A stretch of 64,000 nucleotides of DNA from Gavia stellata (lineage: Eukaryota > Chordata > Aves > Gaviiformes > Gaviidae), in NCBI RefSeq assembly GCF_030936135.1, contig NC_082619.1:5087208-5151207 (forward strand), written 5' to 3'. The notes beneath the pieces were generated by a model. That model saw nothing but the letters and a program-made list of their open reading frames with translations, searched no databases and was not told where the DNA came from. Below, in pieces: positions 12,001 to 20,330 of this stretch; position 1 is the first letter of the stretch; the number at the start of each line of letters is the position of its first letter. The translations under genes were made by a program, and so were the position numbers.

Positions 12001-15000
12001 GGATTTTAGATAAGGATCTCACAGTGTGTTATGTGTGAGCCTCCTCAGTGGGACGTGGGCAGAAAGCTTGAATGCTGGAAAGCTTTTTCATGTTCTGAAG
12101 TACAAATTGGAATCGAAACTCTTGGTCTGTTAAAAACACCTCTGCTCTACCAACTGGTATTTCCTTTTGCACTTAAGCAGCTGTGATCTGAATGGAGACA
12201 TGAATCAGTAGTCAGGAGAGATTTCTGAAAGAGTTTAAACATTCCTTATTGCTCCAGGAAATGATGCAAGACTACCGAAATGAAATCAAAGACTTCTTTG
12301 CTGTGGACAAGCAGCTGGCAGCCGAGCTGGAGTATGATATGAAGAAATATGAAGAGCAGCTGGCCAGGGAGAAGGAGTCAGACCAAGAGCAGGTCTCGGC
12401 AGCGGAGGCAGAGGTTGTTGGTGCCATTAACTCTGTACACGTACTGTCTCCTCTGCTAAAGTTTGTGTACGCATAACACCCAGACTCTGTATGTCTGTGG
12501 ACCTTGTTACAGCACCTTTAACAGAATAGTTTTGTAATGTTCTCATATCTCTTCTCATTTGCTGACAGAAGCTTTGGTTTTAGAGTCATTTCATATGTTT
12601 AGAACGACAACAAACAACATACGTTAGGCAAAGAGGAGCAGCAAACAATTAATGTAAAAAGAATTCAATTTAAAGGGAAAACTAAGTCTAATTTGCCACT
12701 GGCTGTGCTTACATGTTGGATTGCTCTCTGTTCCCAGAGTGCTAAAGATGCTAAACAGGTCAAAAAGAAAAGGGTTCATTTTGTCTGACTTTAGGTGTAT
12801 ACAGAGTGGAACCTTACATCTGTCCTAGTCATGCAGATCCTCTTTTAAAGTCAATGTAAAGAAATAAGTATGTGCTTGGGTCAATTGTCCTGAACTATTT
12901 TAGATACCTACCTTAAGATGAGATGACTTCTACCCTAGAAGTACCCTTCTCTCTCTGCTGACTTTAAAAGACCACCTATATATAGACCTCTAAACTAGGA
13001 CATAATGTATCCCACCAAAACTTCCTATTCACGTCTTGTTAAAATTTTGGCCAATAAGTAGTTTCTCCCTAGCACCCCTTAATGTCCGACACACAAAGGG
13101 CAGTTCTTAATCATACAGCATGTCTAAGTGTCTTGTATCTAGGGTTTTCTATGCTTGTATCCATTCGTAGACATACGAACTTTTCTCCTGTTTTCTGTAG
13201 CAACCTTCAACTTTGGAGACAGCTGTACCTTCTGGTGGCTGGAATAATAATGCTCAGTCTCCTGTAAGTGGGAGACAATCCTTGCCATCTGGATCGAGTC
13301 CTTCCTCTGTGTCTCCTGAGTTTAGTTCACCCAGTGCTGATGCTCTGAAACAGCCATTACTCAGTCGCAGGTATGGGTTTCTGTTTATATTACCAGTTAT
13401 GATATTCTGCAGGACTATTGCTTTGCTTATCCACTCCTTACTTAGTGGTATGAAAGTCACCAGCGTTGCAGCATGATCTTCTCCATTACATTTGGTGTTT
13501 AAGATCATAAGGGATTGGAAGGGGACAGGTCTCTCTCCTCATTACACGTATCTCATCTGGGCTTGCAGAAGAAATGACTTCACTGTTTCTGTCACGTTTT
13601 TTTGCCCTGTAGGCCAGCATCCTTGAGCACACTTGCCATCCTGAACTCTGCCAGAAAAGCAATGGAAGCCAGAAGCAAGCAACGCAGCAAGAGTCTCGGA
13701 GGAAGTTTATCGGCTGTATCACTTCCATCAACCGCAGCTGGCAGCAAGCAAGGTAGGAAGCTTGCTGCAAACTGATCTGGCATTGGACTAGATCTAGTTG
13801 ACACAGCCTGATTGCTATAGCCTTGAGGTCTCTAAGTGAATACACTTCTATTCTTAATTATTTTCTTGTTATTTCTAGTATCCTTTCAAAGCCTGAATCA
13901 ACAGTCTACCGGAGAAAATCTTTCTGTGGTGGGCCGTGCAATCAGCACACCAGAACGTAAGTATAACCCAAAGAAACCCTTTCCAAATTGGGCTGAGCAC
14001 TCATTCTCTGAGAGAGGTAGCAATGCGTGGCTCCCCTAAAGAGCAGAGAAAATTAGTCATTGATAGCTGTAGATTATGTATTTATCTAAATGGTTGTAGT
14101 AAATAAGAACCGTTCTGAAATTGAAGGTCTCAGATGAATGATGTACGTAGGAAAGGACAGTCCCATGTAGTCTCCGTTTACGTGTCACAGGGTATTATCG
14201 CATTGAGTCAGTGCAGGAGAGCTTTTATTTTGGGCTGCTGAAGTAACAGAGCTACTGCCCATTCTTCCTTCATCAGCTCTGGGGTGCCGAGAAGCCATGT
14301 TGTTGTAGTTCCTTAACAGCATGCATTCCCTGAAGCGTGCAAGATTCTGTTGCATTGAGACATTTGCTCTTCTTAACTCTGAAAGCATAGCTTAGCATTT
14401 TTAAACTGAATTACAGAACCCTGCTGCGGAGGAAAATACTCAAGGTCTGGTCCTTCTCAGTGTTAAGATAGGGGGTTCCTGTTGACCTGCTTCTAGAGCA
14501 GGCAGTGATCTGTGACAGTTGCAAGAGAACAGAGAGATCTGCTCAAGTGGGATTAATAACCTGCACAGTCATTTCTGAGTGTGTGTGCGTGTGTTCTACC
14601 CTAAGAAAGAACTGAACTGAGCATTGGAGAAGGAATGATTTGGCTTTTTTACCCTGCTGTGGAAATTAAAGTCAAAATACACAGAGAGGAATCTCTTAAT
14701 ACGCAAATTGTGAGTCTGCTGCGCTTATGTCCACTGCAGCTGAACTGCCATCTCATAAAACCTGACCTTCAAACTTAGGTGTTATTGGAATGCTTTCCGA
14801 CAGCCCCGCAGCATTCCACAGCGTCGCTTTCTGCAAGCGCAAGAGGCAGTTATAGTAAAACGCAAATGGAGCTGAGTTCCAGCAGTAGATTCCCTTCCTT
14901 TATGTCAATTCACTGCTGAACTCCTTTAGGGCATCTCTGCTGTAGTGCGAATTGTGAGTGTGATGAACACCCTCCTGCACTCTGGAGAGAGTTAAGCTGT

Positions 15001-17284
15001 GAGTATAGGTGAGTGTCTGACAGGTCCTCTCTCCTTAGGTGGTTGTGAATTGTTGCGGGGAGGGGTCGATGTTCCAGAAGCATAGGTATCTGACTGCACT
15101 CTTTGCCTGTATCTGGGCAGACACCTGACCTGCACACACAGAGGAGAGCAAACGACATGTAGCCAGTAAGGCAGTCAGCTATGCGGCAGTCTGCAAATAC
15201 CTGACATCCACGAGCAGGCAGGAGCAAACCAGCGGCAGCGATGTGCATCCACTGGAAAATCTGTCCCTTCTCTTCCCTGTACGCTCCACCGTTTGGCTAG
15301 ATTTGTCTGCCTCAATGTTTCTCTTTTGCTGCCTGAGCAACAAGCAGTGATCTCTGTGCAAAAAAACTGGGGGCATGTTTTTAGAGAGCAGAAATCTTTA
15401 AGTGCCATATCTCTGTCTGGAAGCTTGCACGGCTGTTTCTCTTAAGCACCATATGGTGGAAAAGGAGGAGGAACGTTAATCTGCAGTGGTACTAGGGCTG
15501 AATTCCTACTTTGCTTCGAGGCAGCTTGTGTCCTTCAGCAGGAAGACAAACAGTACAGAGCAGGATCATCACTTCAGTCAGCGTGTGTTGAGCCATCTGC
15601 GTGGTGGCGCTGGGTCTTGTAGGCTGATAGACAATCAAAATGAAACATTTTTATTTCTCTGGTATATCATTCTAAAACTATTGGAGATGCCGTTCTTTGC
15701 AACCCATTTTGTACTTGAGAAGTTAAGAACAGCTGTCTATTCTCTTTACCTTATTCGACTGTTCTGGCTGTTGCTCTCTCCCCTGCTGTCTTTGGGTCTC
15801 CTTCTCAACTCCTGCTCGTTACTTTGAGAATGGCTAAGTGGGTCCGGGAAAGTGTGGATTGCTTCAGTGTGGTACATAAACAGATGTTGTGAAGATACCA
15901 CCTTTGATTGCACGGGAAGCCCTACTTGATGCTGGTTCTTTACCATTTCCTTCCTTCCTTTCACATAAACTTCTCATTAACCAAGGTAACTTGTTAAGGC
16001 ACAGACTGCATAAAGTCAGGACACTTGCAGGTCAGTCTTGAGAGATGCAGAGGCCAGTTAAGGCAGATAGATCAAGTTGGATTTCCACTGCAAACTTCAG
16101 TGATTCCCTTTCAGGACAAGGAAGTAACCCAGTTAGCTGTAGAGAGAAGTCCTTTTAGCAGAGTTTCCAACTCCTGCCCTATAAAGCACTTTCTACCTTA
16201 ATTCCTTCTGAAAGGTTCTGGGAAACATGAGCATAAAACAGAGTGTTGAGTATAGTAAAATCTGAATATTGTGACATATCTCTTGAGCTAAATGATAGGA
16301 AAGAGACAGCTGACAACTAGGGCCTATTCAGGCAAGCTAAATTCTACCTAGCTTCCTTGTCAAGTGATTCCTCTTGTCTGGCTGCAGGCAGTTCCTTACA
16401 GAAGGGCTGTTGGTCCTTTCTCAGTCTTCAGGGGCCCCATATTCTGCCTTGACTAGGCAAAGCAACCTGTCTGAATCTAAGCTGTTGTGAAAGATGGCAA
16501 AGCTTCAGTGGAAGGTGTGGCTCTCCCACCTAGACAGCACAAGGAGGTGCATGACTGAGATCCCATATTTAAATGGATTTCCTCCACATACAAGGCAGGC
16601 TGTAAGTCTGGAGTCTGAAGCTGACGTGCACAGCTGGCCCATCAGATTCAACGCATGGTTTTGAGGCTGGACGGGAGACACTGAGGTCTGCTGGGCTGGA
16701 AAAGAGAGATGTATATGTGCTTCCAGTTAACTGGATATACTTACTCTGTGACACTTAAGTACAGCATGCCTTGCCCTCTGGCTATGTCACAAGCTGACTG
16801 ACAATATGTGGGTTTTTTTCTTTCAGAGACCATTAATGACTTGACTTTTGGTGCTGGGGTCAGTTACATCAGCTTGACGCACACACCCGGTTCAGCTCCA
16901 GGCAAGTTATCTTTGTGCAGGTTACCTTTGTGATTCTAACTTGAGAGGGGGAAAAAAAACCCCAAATGATCAAATCTGTGGCATTTTTTAAAATACGAAA
17001 ATATATACATTATTTGCAGAGACGAAAGAGGCTGAGGACGAGCCAAGAGATATTATCTGTTTGACGTCACCAGAGAAACCGTAAGTTCAATGCAGGTCTG
17101 AAACAGCAATCACGGTGAGAAAGATTGGTAAAGTGCTTTAAAATAAATGGTCATTCTGCTTCCTTCTTCTAGCCTGTCCCTGCCACGGGAGTGGAAAGTA
17201 GAATCCCCAGCAAGGAAAAAAAGCAGCCAACGTGTCCCTCTGAGACGGTCCCAGCGGAGAACACCACTGAAACCAGACAACTGA
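1..17284 (+). CDS. NCAPD3: NCAPD3, condensin II complex subunit D3 (3' part, 22 exons)
   Basis: NCAPD3 (CAP-D3) is a HEAT-repeat regulatory subunit of condensin II, which with SMC2, SMC4, NCAPG2 and NCAPH2 compacts and shapes chromosomes from early prophase in the nucleus. Joining the 22 exons gives 2805 nt in one frame: 934 residues and a TGA at 17282-17284. This is the C-terminal ~60% of a family of about 1500 residues. The 5' part lies left of base 1. HEAT repeats run through fragment residues 1 to about 480, including the Cnd1-type block ([25 protein letters not shown]). A conserved helical part follows to about residue 720, then a Ser/Pro/basic tail with the STPE and TPLK motifs. Exon junctions are GT-AG except one GC-AG. 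One donor (near 12413) is uncertain. Identity rests on long stretches matching the remembered human protein. Confidence 0.97.
19..952 (+). other. NCAPD3 intron
   Basis: AT-rich intron with a T/A-rich run near 615-640. I see no exon, RNA gene or clear repeat. The small ORFs here are chance. Confidence 0.85.
953..1087 (+). CDS. NCAPD3: NCAPD3 coding exon
   Basis: The exon has 45 codons, phase 0 at both ends, acceptor AG at 951-952 and donor gtgaga at 1088. It encodes HEAT-repeat sequence with the conserved [18 protein letters not shown]. Fragment residues 7-51. Confidence 0.95.
1088..1861 (+). other. NCAPD3 intron
   Basis: Intron with A and T runs (about 1379-1388 and 1512-1526). I see nothing else. 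Confidence 0.85.
1862..2082 (+). CDS. NCAPD3: NCAPD3 coding exon
   Basis: The acceptor AG is at 1860-1861 and the donor gtaagt at 2083. The exon starts in phase 0 and ends two bases into a codon. It encodes the conserved [14 protein letters not shown] and a helical repeat ending [12 protein letters not shown]. The upstream in-frame ATG at 1847 is intronic and is not a start. Confidence 0.95.
2083..3528 (+). other. NCAPD3 intron with a possible MIR/L3-like remnant
   Basis: Intron without supportable exons. Bases about 3045-3135 (ccttgcagcttgataaatct, then atgagcaagttaagg) faintly resemble an old MIR or L3-type 3' end. The match is too weak to call. Confidence 0.4.
3529..3720 (+). CDS. NCAPD3: NCAPD3 coding exon
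   Basis: The acceptor is tgtag at 3524-3528 and the donor gtatat at 3721. The exon encodes [16 protein letters not shown] through [20 protein letters not shown]. The frame stays open 22 codons into the intron to a TGA at 3788-3790. Joining 3720 to the next exon restores SR-QQN as in the human protein, so the early donor is preferred. Confidence 0.95.
4057..4154 (+). CDS. NCAPD3: NCAPD3 coding exon
   Basis: The acceptor is tttcag, ending at 4056, and the donor gtgagt is at 4155. The exon encodes [20 protein letters not shown], one of the best conserved stretches of the family. It ends one base into the next codon. Confidence 0.96.
4282..4397 (+). CDS. NCAPD3: NCAPD3 coding exon
   Basis: The acceptor is ttcag, ending at 4281, and the donor gtgtgg is at 4398. 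The exon completes [13 protein letters not shown] and encodes [20 protein letters not shown]. It ends in phase 0. The donor lacks the usual A at +4 and G at +5, but the frame and the protein match support it. Confidence 0.93.
4398..5828 (+). other. NCAPD3 intron with an old dispersed-repeat remnant
   Basis: Bases about 5585-5755 contain phrases typical of a very old amniote repeat family: aacccagattctccaaggtg and, further on, gatttcaataggacctagat. In turtles and crocodilians well-kept copies read like 'cccagattttcaaaggtg' with 'gacttcaatgggacctag'. The rest is ordinary intron. Confidence 0.45.
5829..5936 (+). CDS. NCAPD3: NCAPD3 coding exon
   Basis: The exon has 36 codons, phase 0 at both ends, acceptor aacag (5824-5828) and donor gtaagt at 5937. 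It encodes [15 protein letters not shown] and SNIVLKEDG, matching the human ELLTQVCGDVLSTCE region. Confidence 0.95.
5937..6475 (+). other. NCAPD3 intron
   Basis: Ordinary intron. I see nothing further. The 91-bp and ~95-bp introns at 6591-6685 and 3988-4056 neighbourhoods are likewise plain. Confidence 0.8.
6476..6590 (+). CDS. NCAPD3: NCAPD3 coding exon
   Basis: The acceptor is tgtag, ending at 6475, and the donor gtgagg is at 6591. The exon encodes [20 protein letters not shown] and the following [13 protein letters not shown] helix. It ends one base into a codon. Confidence 0.94.
6686..6793 (+). CDS. NCAPD3: NCAPD3 coding exon
   Basis: The acceptor is cccag, ending at 6685, and the donor gtaagt is at 6794. 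The exon first encodes a low-complexity Ser/Gln linker, then the conserved [18 protein letters not shown] at the start of the next repeat block. The linker is variable between species. Confidence 0.94.
6794..7815 (+). other. NCAPD3 intron
   Basis: Ordinary intron with no supportable feature. Confidence 0.85.
7816..8054 (+). CDS. NCAPD3: NCAPD3 coding exon (Cnd1-type core)
   Basis: The acceptor is cacag, ending at 7815, and the donor gtaaat is at 8055. This is the longest exon in the model (239 bp). It encodes the most conserved part of the protein: [43 protein letters not shown] and [15 protein letters not shown]. This corresponds to the condensin Cnd1 family domain, a HEAT-like block shared by CAP-D2 and CAP-D3. 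Confidence 0.97.
8055..8815 (+). other. NCAPD3 intron
   Basis: Intron with a T run at about 8206-8222. I see nothing else. Confidence 0.85.
8816..8895 (+). CDS. NCAPD3: NCAPD3 coding exon
   Basis: The acceptor is tacag, ending at 8815, and the donor gtaaaa is at 8896. The exon encodes [20 protein letters not shown], continuing the Cnd1-type block, and ends two bases into a codon. Confidence 0.96.
8896..10190 (+). other. NCAPD3 intron
   Basis: Intron with no supportable exon. The 107-codon reverse ORF at 9973-10296 overlaps the next exon in antisense and is chance. Confidence 0.85.
10191..10328 (+). CDS. NCAPD3: NCAPD3 coding exon
   Basis: The acceptor is tccag, ending at 10190, and the donor gtcagt is at 10329. 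The exon encodes [20 protein letters not shown] and [19 protein letters not shown], nearly identical to mammals. Confidence 0.96.
10329..10653 (+). other. NCAPD3 intron
   Basis: Short ordinary intron with no feature seen. Confidence 0.85.
10654..10787 (+). CDS. NCAPD3: NCAPD3 coding exon
   Basis: The acceptor is cacag, ending at 10653, and the donor gtaagg is at 10788. The exon encodes [20 protein letters not shown] and [17 protein letters not shown]. It ends one base into the alanine codon of ILACF. Confidence 0.96.
10938..11137 (+). CDS. NCAPD3: NCAPD3 coding exon
   Basis: The acceptor is tctag, ending at 10937, and the donor gtgaat is at 11138. The exon encodes [33 protein letters not shown] and an acidic stretch, then AQKKLISQ. 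It ends in phase 0. Confidence 0.96.
11138..12257 (+). other. two NCAPD3 introns flanking exon 11727-11837
   Basis: Introns 11138-11726 and 11838-12257. No exon, RNA or clear repeat is seen apart from a T run near 11865-11877. Confidence 0.8.
11727..11837 (+). CDS. NCAPD3: NCAPD3 coding exon
   Basis: The exon has 37 codons, phase 0 at both ends, acceptor AG at 11725-11726 and donor gtaagg at 11838. It encodes [19 protein letters not shown] and [12 protein letters not shown]. The acceptor has only a weak pyrimidine tract. Confidence 0.94.
12258..12413 (+). CDS. NCAPD3: NCAPD3 coding exon, 3' end uncertain
   Basis: The acceptor tccag, ending at 12257, is clear. The exon encodes [19 protein letters not shown] and [16 protein letters not shown], then a Glu/Gln-rich stretch likely to be helical or coiled. 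The next exon needs phase 0, but no good phase-0 GT donor follows. Candidates are 12392 (CAG|gtctcg), 12413 (GAG|gttgtt) and a GC donor near 12407 (GAG|gcagag). I chose 12413 provisionally. The frame stays open to a TAA at 12474-12476. Confidence 0.8.
12414..13200 (+). other. NCAPD3 intron, possibly hiding a short exon
   Basis: The donor of the preceding exon is poor, so a missed short exon here is possible. I could not identify one with good splice sites and homology. Confidence 0.6.
13201..13370 (+). CDS. NCAPD3: NCAPD3 coding exon (disordered tail)
   Basis: The acceptor tttctgtag, ending at 13200, and the donor gtatgg at 13371 are both good. The exon encodes a Ser/Pro-rich segment, [13 protein letters not shown] to [15 protein letters not shown]. 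It shows little conservation with mammals, as expected for this linker. Frame continuity on both sides supports it. Confidence 0.85.
13613..13752 (+). CDS. NCAPD3: NCAPD3 coding exon (tail)
   Basis: The acceptor is tgtag, ending at 13612, and the donor gtagga is at 13753. The exon encodes [20 protein letters not shown] followed by [12 protein letters not shown]. It matches human MSLSTIAILNSVKKAVES and the RSRSLG motif, a basic Ser-rich segment. Confidence 0.92.
13879..13956 (+). CDS. NCAPD3: NCAPD3 coding exon with the STPE phosphosite
   Basis: The acceptor is tctag, ending at 13878, and the donor gtaagt is at 13957. The exon ends in GRAISTPE. The Thr (codon 13947-13949) aligns with human Thr1415, the reported CDK1 site that recruits Plk1 to condensin II. 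The +1 Pro is present. Confidence 0.93.
13957..16826 (+). other. long NCAPD3 intron (2.87 kb)
   Basis: This is the largest intron in the visible part of NCAPD3. ORFs at 14910-15248 (-), 15175-15408 (-) and 15486-15827 (+) look random, without splice context or recognisable domains. No clear repeat is seen. Confidence 0.8.
16827..16901 (+). CDS. NCAPD3: NCAPD3 coding exon with a GC donor
   Basis: The acceptor is tttcag, ending at 16826. The exon encodes [28 protein letters not shown] is identical to human. The donor is gcaagt at 16902. The two nearby GT sites (gttatc at 16906, gttacc at 16921) would shift the next exon into an early TGA, so the GC donor is the one that keeps frame. Confidence 0.92.
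17020..17080 (+). CDS. NCAPD3: NCAPD3 coding exon
   Basis: The acceptor is ttgcag, ending at 17019, and the donor gtaagt is at 17081. The exon encodes an acidic stretch then [11 protein letters not shown], matching human DILCLSLPDKP. The upstream intron is only 118 bp and uses GC-AG. Confidence 0.92.
17173..17284 (+). CDS. NCAPD3: NCAPD3 last coding exon and stop
   Basis: The acceptor is tctag, ending at 17172. The exon encodes [14 protein letters not shown] then [11 protein letters not shown], followed by PDN and TGA (17282-17284). This matches the human C-terminus (NVRSPARNK, SRRSLRKTPLK), so the gene ends intact. Confidence 0.95.
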
Positions 17285-17620
17285 TCCTTTCATTGAACTT
17301 TTGTACAGAATCATCATGTTGCTCAAAATCTGTCCTTTTTCTCTGTAATTATAAATCACTGTGGGCACACGTCCTTCCTTACCTATTCTTATTTGGATTT
17401 TTACATGAAACTGTCTAGAATATGGGCATACAAATCCTGCATTAACACATGTATGTATTATAAGCTGCTGCTGTTGACAAAGCTCACTGGAGTGCTAGAA
17501 AGCTGCAGTATAAAAGGGAGGCTTGCTCTTCACTCACAGGATGTATAATTTGTCCATTTGGAAAAGTAAGAGCATAATGTTGCCACAAGCTTAGCAATAA
17601 ATGCATTTATCACAGCTTGC
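17285..17620 (+). other. NCAPD3: NCAPD3 3' UTR (short form)
   Basis: Sequence from the stop to just past the first AATAAA (17596-17601). A second AATAAA lies at 17872-17877, so the UTR may run to about 17900. Extent is inferred from the signals alone. Confidence 0.65.
17596..17601 (+). terminator. candidate poly(A) signal of NCAPD3
   Basis: Canonical AATAAA about 312 bases after the NCAPD3 stop, with gcttgcagggaagtgagtgg downstream. Confidence 0.6.
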
Positions 17621-17871
17621 AGGGAAGTGAGTGGCTCAGCTTATTCACTCGATCCCTCATTGTCCCTCTTGGTTATATACTAGAGTTGCTTGAATTTGAA
17701 CAAAGGTAAAACAGCTTGTCACTGCCACACCCCTAAATCTGGTAATTGCACGCTACATCACCTCTTATTTGTTGTGCAAACTCCTGTGTGTATGAACAGC
17801 CTTAATGTTCTTTTATATGGAATATTTCCATTCTTGAACTATGTTATTTCCAACTATTAAAATTTTATGAA

Positions 17872-17877
17872 AATAAA
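17872..17877 (+). terminator. second candidate poly(A) signal of NCAPD3
   Basis: Canonical AATAAA about 590 bases after the stop, in an AT-rich stretch. It could serve a longer NCAPD3 transcript. Confidence 0.5.
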
Positions 17878-18645
17878 TGGTTACAGAATTAATTCCACCC
17901 ACAGCTTCTCTCCTCTTCTTGATCTGACAGAGAAATTATTTTTTTCTATAGATTTCTACAGCCTCAAAGTCTCTTCTACTACGTCGCTGGTATCTTAGGC
18001 ACTCAGTTCAATTAATGTTGGACCCAGCAGCTTTTAAATATAGACTCTTATTTGACTGCAAGCAGGATATGAGTAACTCACTAAAATCAAGGTTGGTAAG
18101 TCATACGCATAGTTTTGTGTTCAGCGCAGCTAACTTGTTTATCGTCAATGCGCTGTGTAAATGTTGGAATCTGACCATTCCTCAGTCTCTCTGATGCCAT
18201 GTTAACCTAACTGAGGTTTTTCTGTTGTTAATTTCTATTACAGAGCTCTTGCCCTAGATCTCATTGAAACTTGACAATGGAATCTGTTTTTATTAATCTG
18301 GTTTGTCTTACTCAGGCATGAACAACAGAAATGGAGTAGGCTTTTCTGTACAAGTGGAAACAAAGAGGCTGAGCGTGCTTTTGGCACAGCCCTTCCAGAG
18401 GCACTTACCTCCTGCACTGGAATCCCGTAATTTGCCCTCACTTTCCCTATTCTGTTCTGAAGATCAGAGAAACCTTCAAGTGAGGTTAAACTTTATTCTT
18501 AAAATGCAAGTCAAAACCTAGGAACGGGACGTATGGAATGGCTTTGGCTTAAGCGATGGTCAATTATGGCTACATCCATTTATTTTGTACCTTCTCTCCT
18601 GCCTTAAAATATTGTTTAACCACTTTGAATGGTAAATTGGAATAG

Positions 18646-18651
18646 TTTATT
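18646..18651 (-). terminator. candidate distal poly(A) signal of JAM3
   Basis: AATAAA in JAM3 sense about 2.8 kb after the stop, close to the UTR length I remember for mammalian JAM3. Two more copies follow at 18579-18584 and 18492-18497. Which one is used cannot be told from sequence. Confidence 0.4.
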
Positions 18652-20324
18652 TCCTAATCTCTGCTTTTCTAGTTCTTGGTCTGTCCTCGAGCAGCACTGA
18701 GATGAGCCCTGTGAGCATTAATCTGTCTTCTCTAGAGAAGAACCGGGGATAGACAAATGTCCAAGAATAAACTGATAAACAGCAACATACCTTGCACTTT
18801 CTGTAACCTTCAGCCTGATACAAGTAAATGAGTGCTCTGACAGAAGAGACTTTCCCTTATTTCACCAAATTGAAAACAGAAGCCTCCAATATGATGGCAG
18901 TTTAAAAATAAAACCAAAACCAAACAAAAAACCCTACAAGAATGCCTTGTAGCTTGGTATTTATGTAAAACATTCTTGGCAAAGTTAAAGGTAATACATT
19001 AGTACAAACCTGAATATTATTCACAATGATACAATGAATTCCATCAATCAGATCTCATGAGCTGTATCAGGGGGATCATCTCCCCTTTTCTCGTTAGAGA
19101 TGCCACTGTCACATTTTAGAACTGAAAAATAAATCTTGATTCTCAGCTTGCTGGCTTTTCACAGGAAGGCTGCCTTGGGCTCATGGTGAGACTGTAGATT
19201 GTGCTCCCATAATGCCCAGAGCTACCCTGATTCAAACCTGTTCTTTCTCTCCCTTATTACAGGTATCCTAAAAGCAGCATAGAAAAAAGAGTAGTGGATA
19301 TACAGAAGGTGCAAAGGAATGTTATGCTCACTACTGTCATAATGATTAGAGGCAGCGTGCAGCCAGTGAACAGTACTGTGTGGCTTGGTTGAAGAGCATG
19401 TCTTAAAGGTAACCATAATGTAGTTGCAAGATAGCAGTGGTAATGGCTGAGTTACACAGAGAACATATGGTTATTGCTGCCCCATCCTTATTTTTACTTT
19501 CATTAGCAAAAGGAGAAGTGGTAACACTTTGTTTAGGCAAAACAAATGCAGCAATGGCATGTCCAGCGAGGCCCCTAGGAAACAAAGCAGATTAATGCAG
19601 AACACTAAAAAATAACACTGACAGTCCAAATTGTCAAGTATCCAAAATACTGTATACAGGAAAAGTTAAGACAACTCAATTCATATTGGAAATACAAGAA
19701 CACTAAATTATGCTACATTAAAAAAAAAAAATTCTTAAACCACAGCACAGTTCTAGTGTTGCATCCACATCTTGCAGTCTTATATTACCCAGTGCTGTTC
19801 AACACTATCAACATGTATGTTTCTGGGAAACATGTGTTTCCAATTATTCTCTCTAAAGCCAAGAGAACTAGATTTGTTTCCTTTTTTTTTTTTTCTTTCA
19901 CCATCTAGAGAAAAGTTGAAACTGACACTACAAAAGTGCTTTTGTATTGAGCTTTTGCTTTCCCAACTCCAGAAACAGTTGCCTTGGCTATGCAGTTTAA
20001 ACCTGTAAAGTTGCCATAGCTGTCACACTGTGTTAGTGCTTCAGGGAACTTGCAGAAGGGTAGCAAACATTAAAGTCACTCTGTCACCTTGTTGGAACTG
20101 AATCCAAAAGCCATCCCTGGGTATTTCTTGCAACAACAAAAACAAAGTGTTGGTCACTGGCAAGAAAAGTAAGTTTTATATATAAAAAAAGTTGATGGCT
20201 CCTGCCATAAATTTACAAAAACTATCCCTGAGTGACTCTGTTCTGTGTCTGGTAAGACCTCTTGTGACAAGGAAATTGCTGAAGCTAGCTTAAGAGGAAA
20301 GAGATGCTGTTCCACCTGCAGTTT

Positions 20325-20330
20325 TTTATT
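20325..20330 (-). terminator. candidate proximal poly(A) signal of JAM3
   Basis: TTTATT on +, AATAAA in JAM3 sense, about 1.1 kb after the stop. Confidence 0.4.

Noticed and set aside
13776..13791. cattggactagatct as a CR1 3'-end fragment, and ggattggaaggggac at 13512
   Set aside because: Both resemble phrases of avian CR1, but they are short, out of order and overlap or flank an exon; chance is likely.
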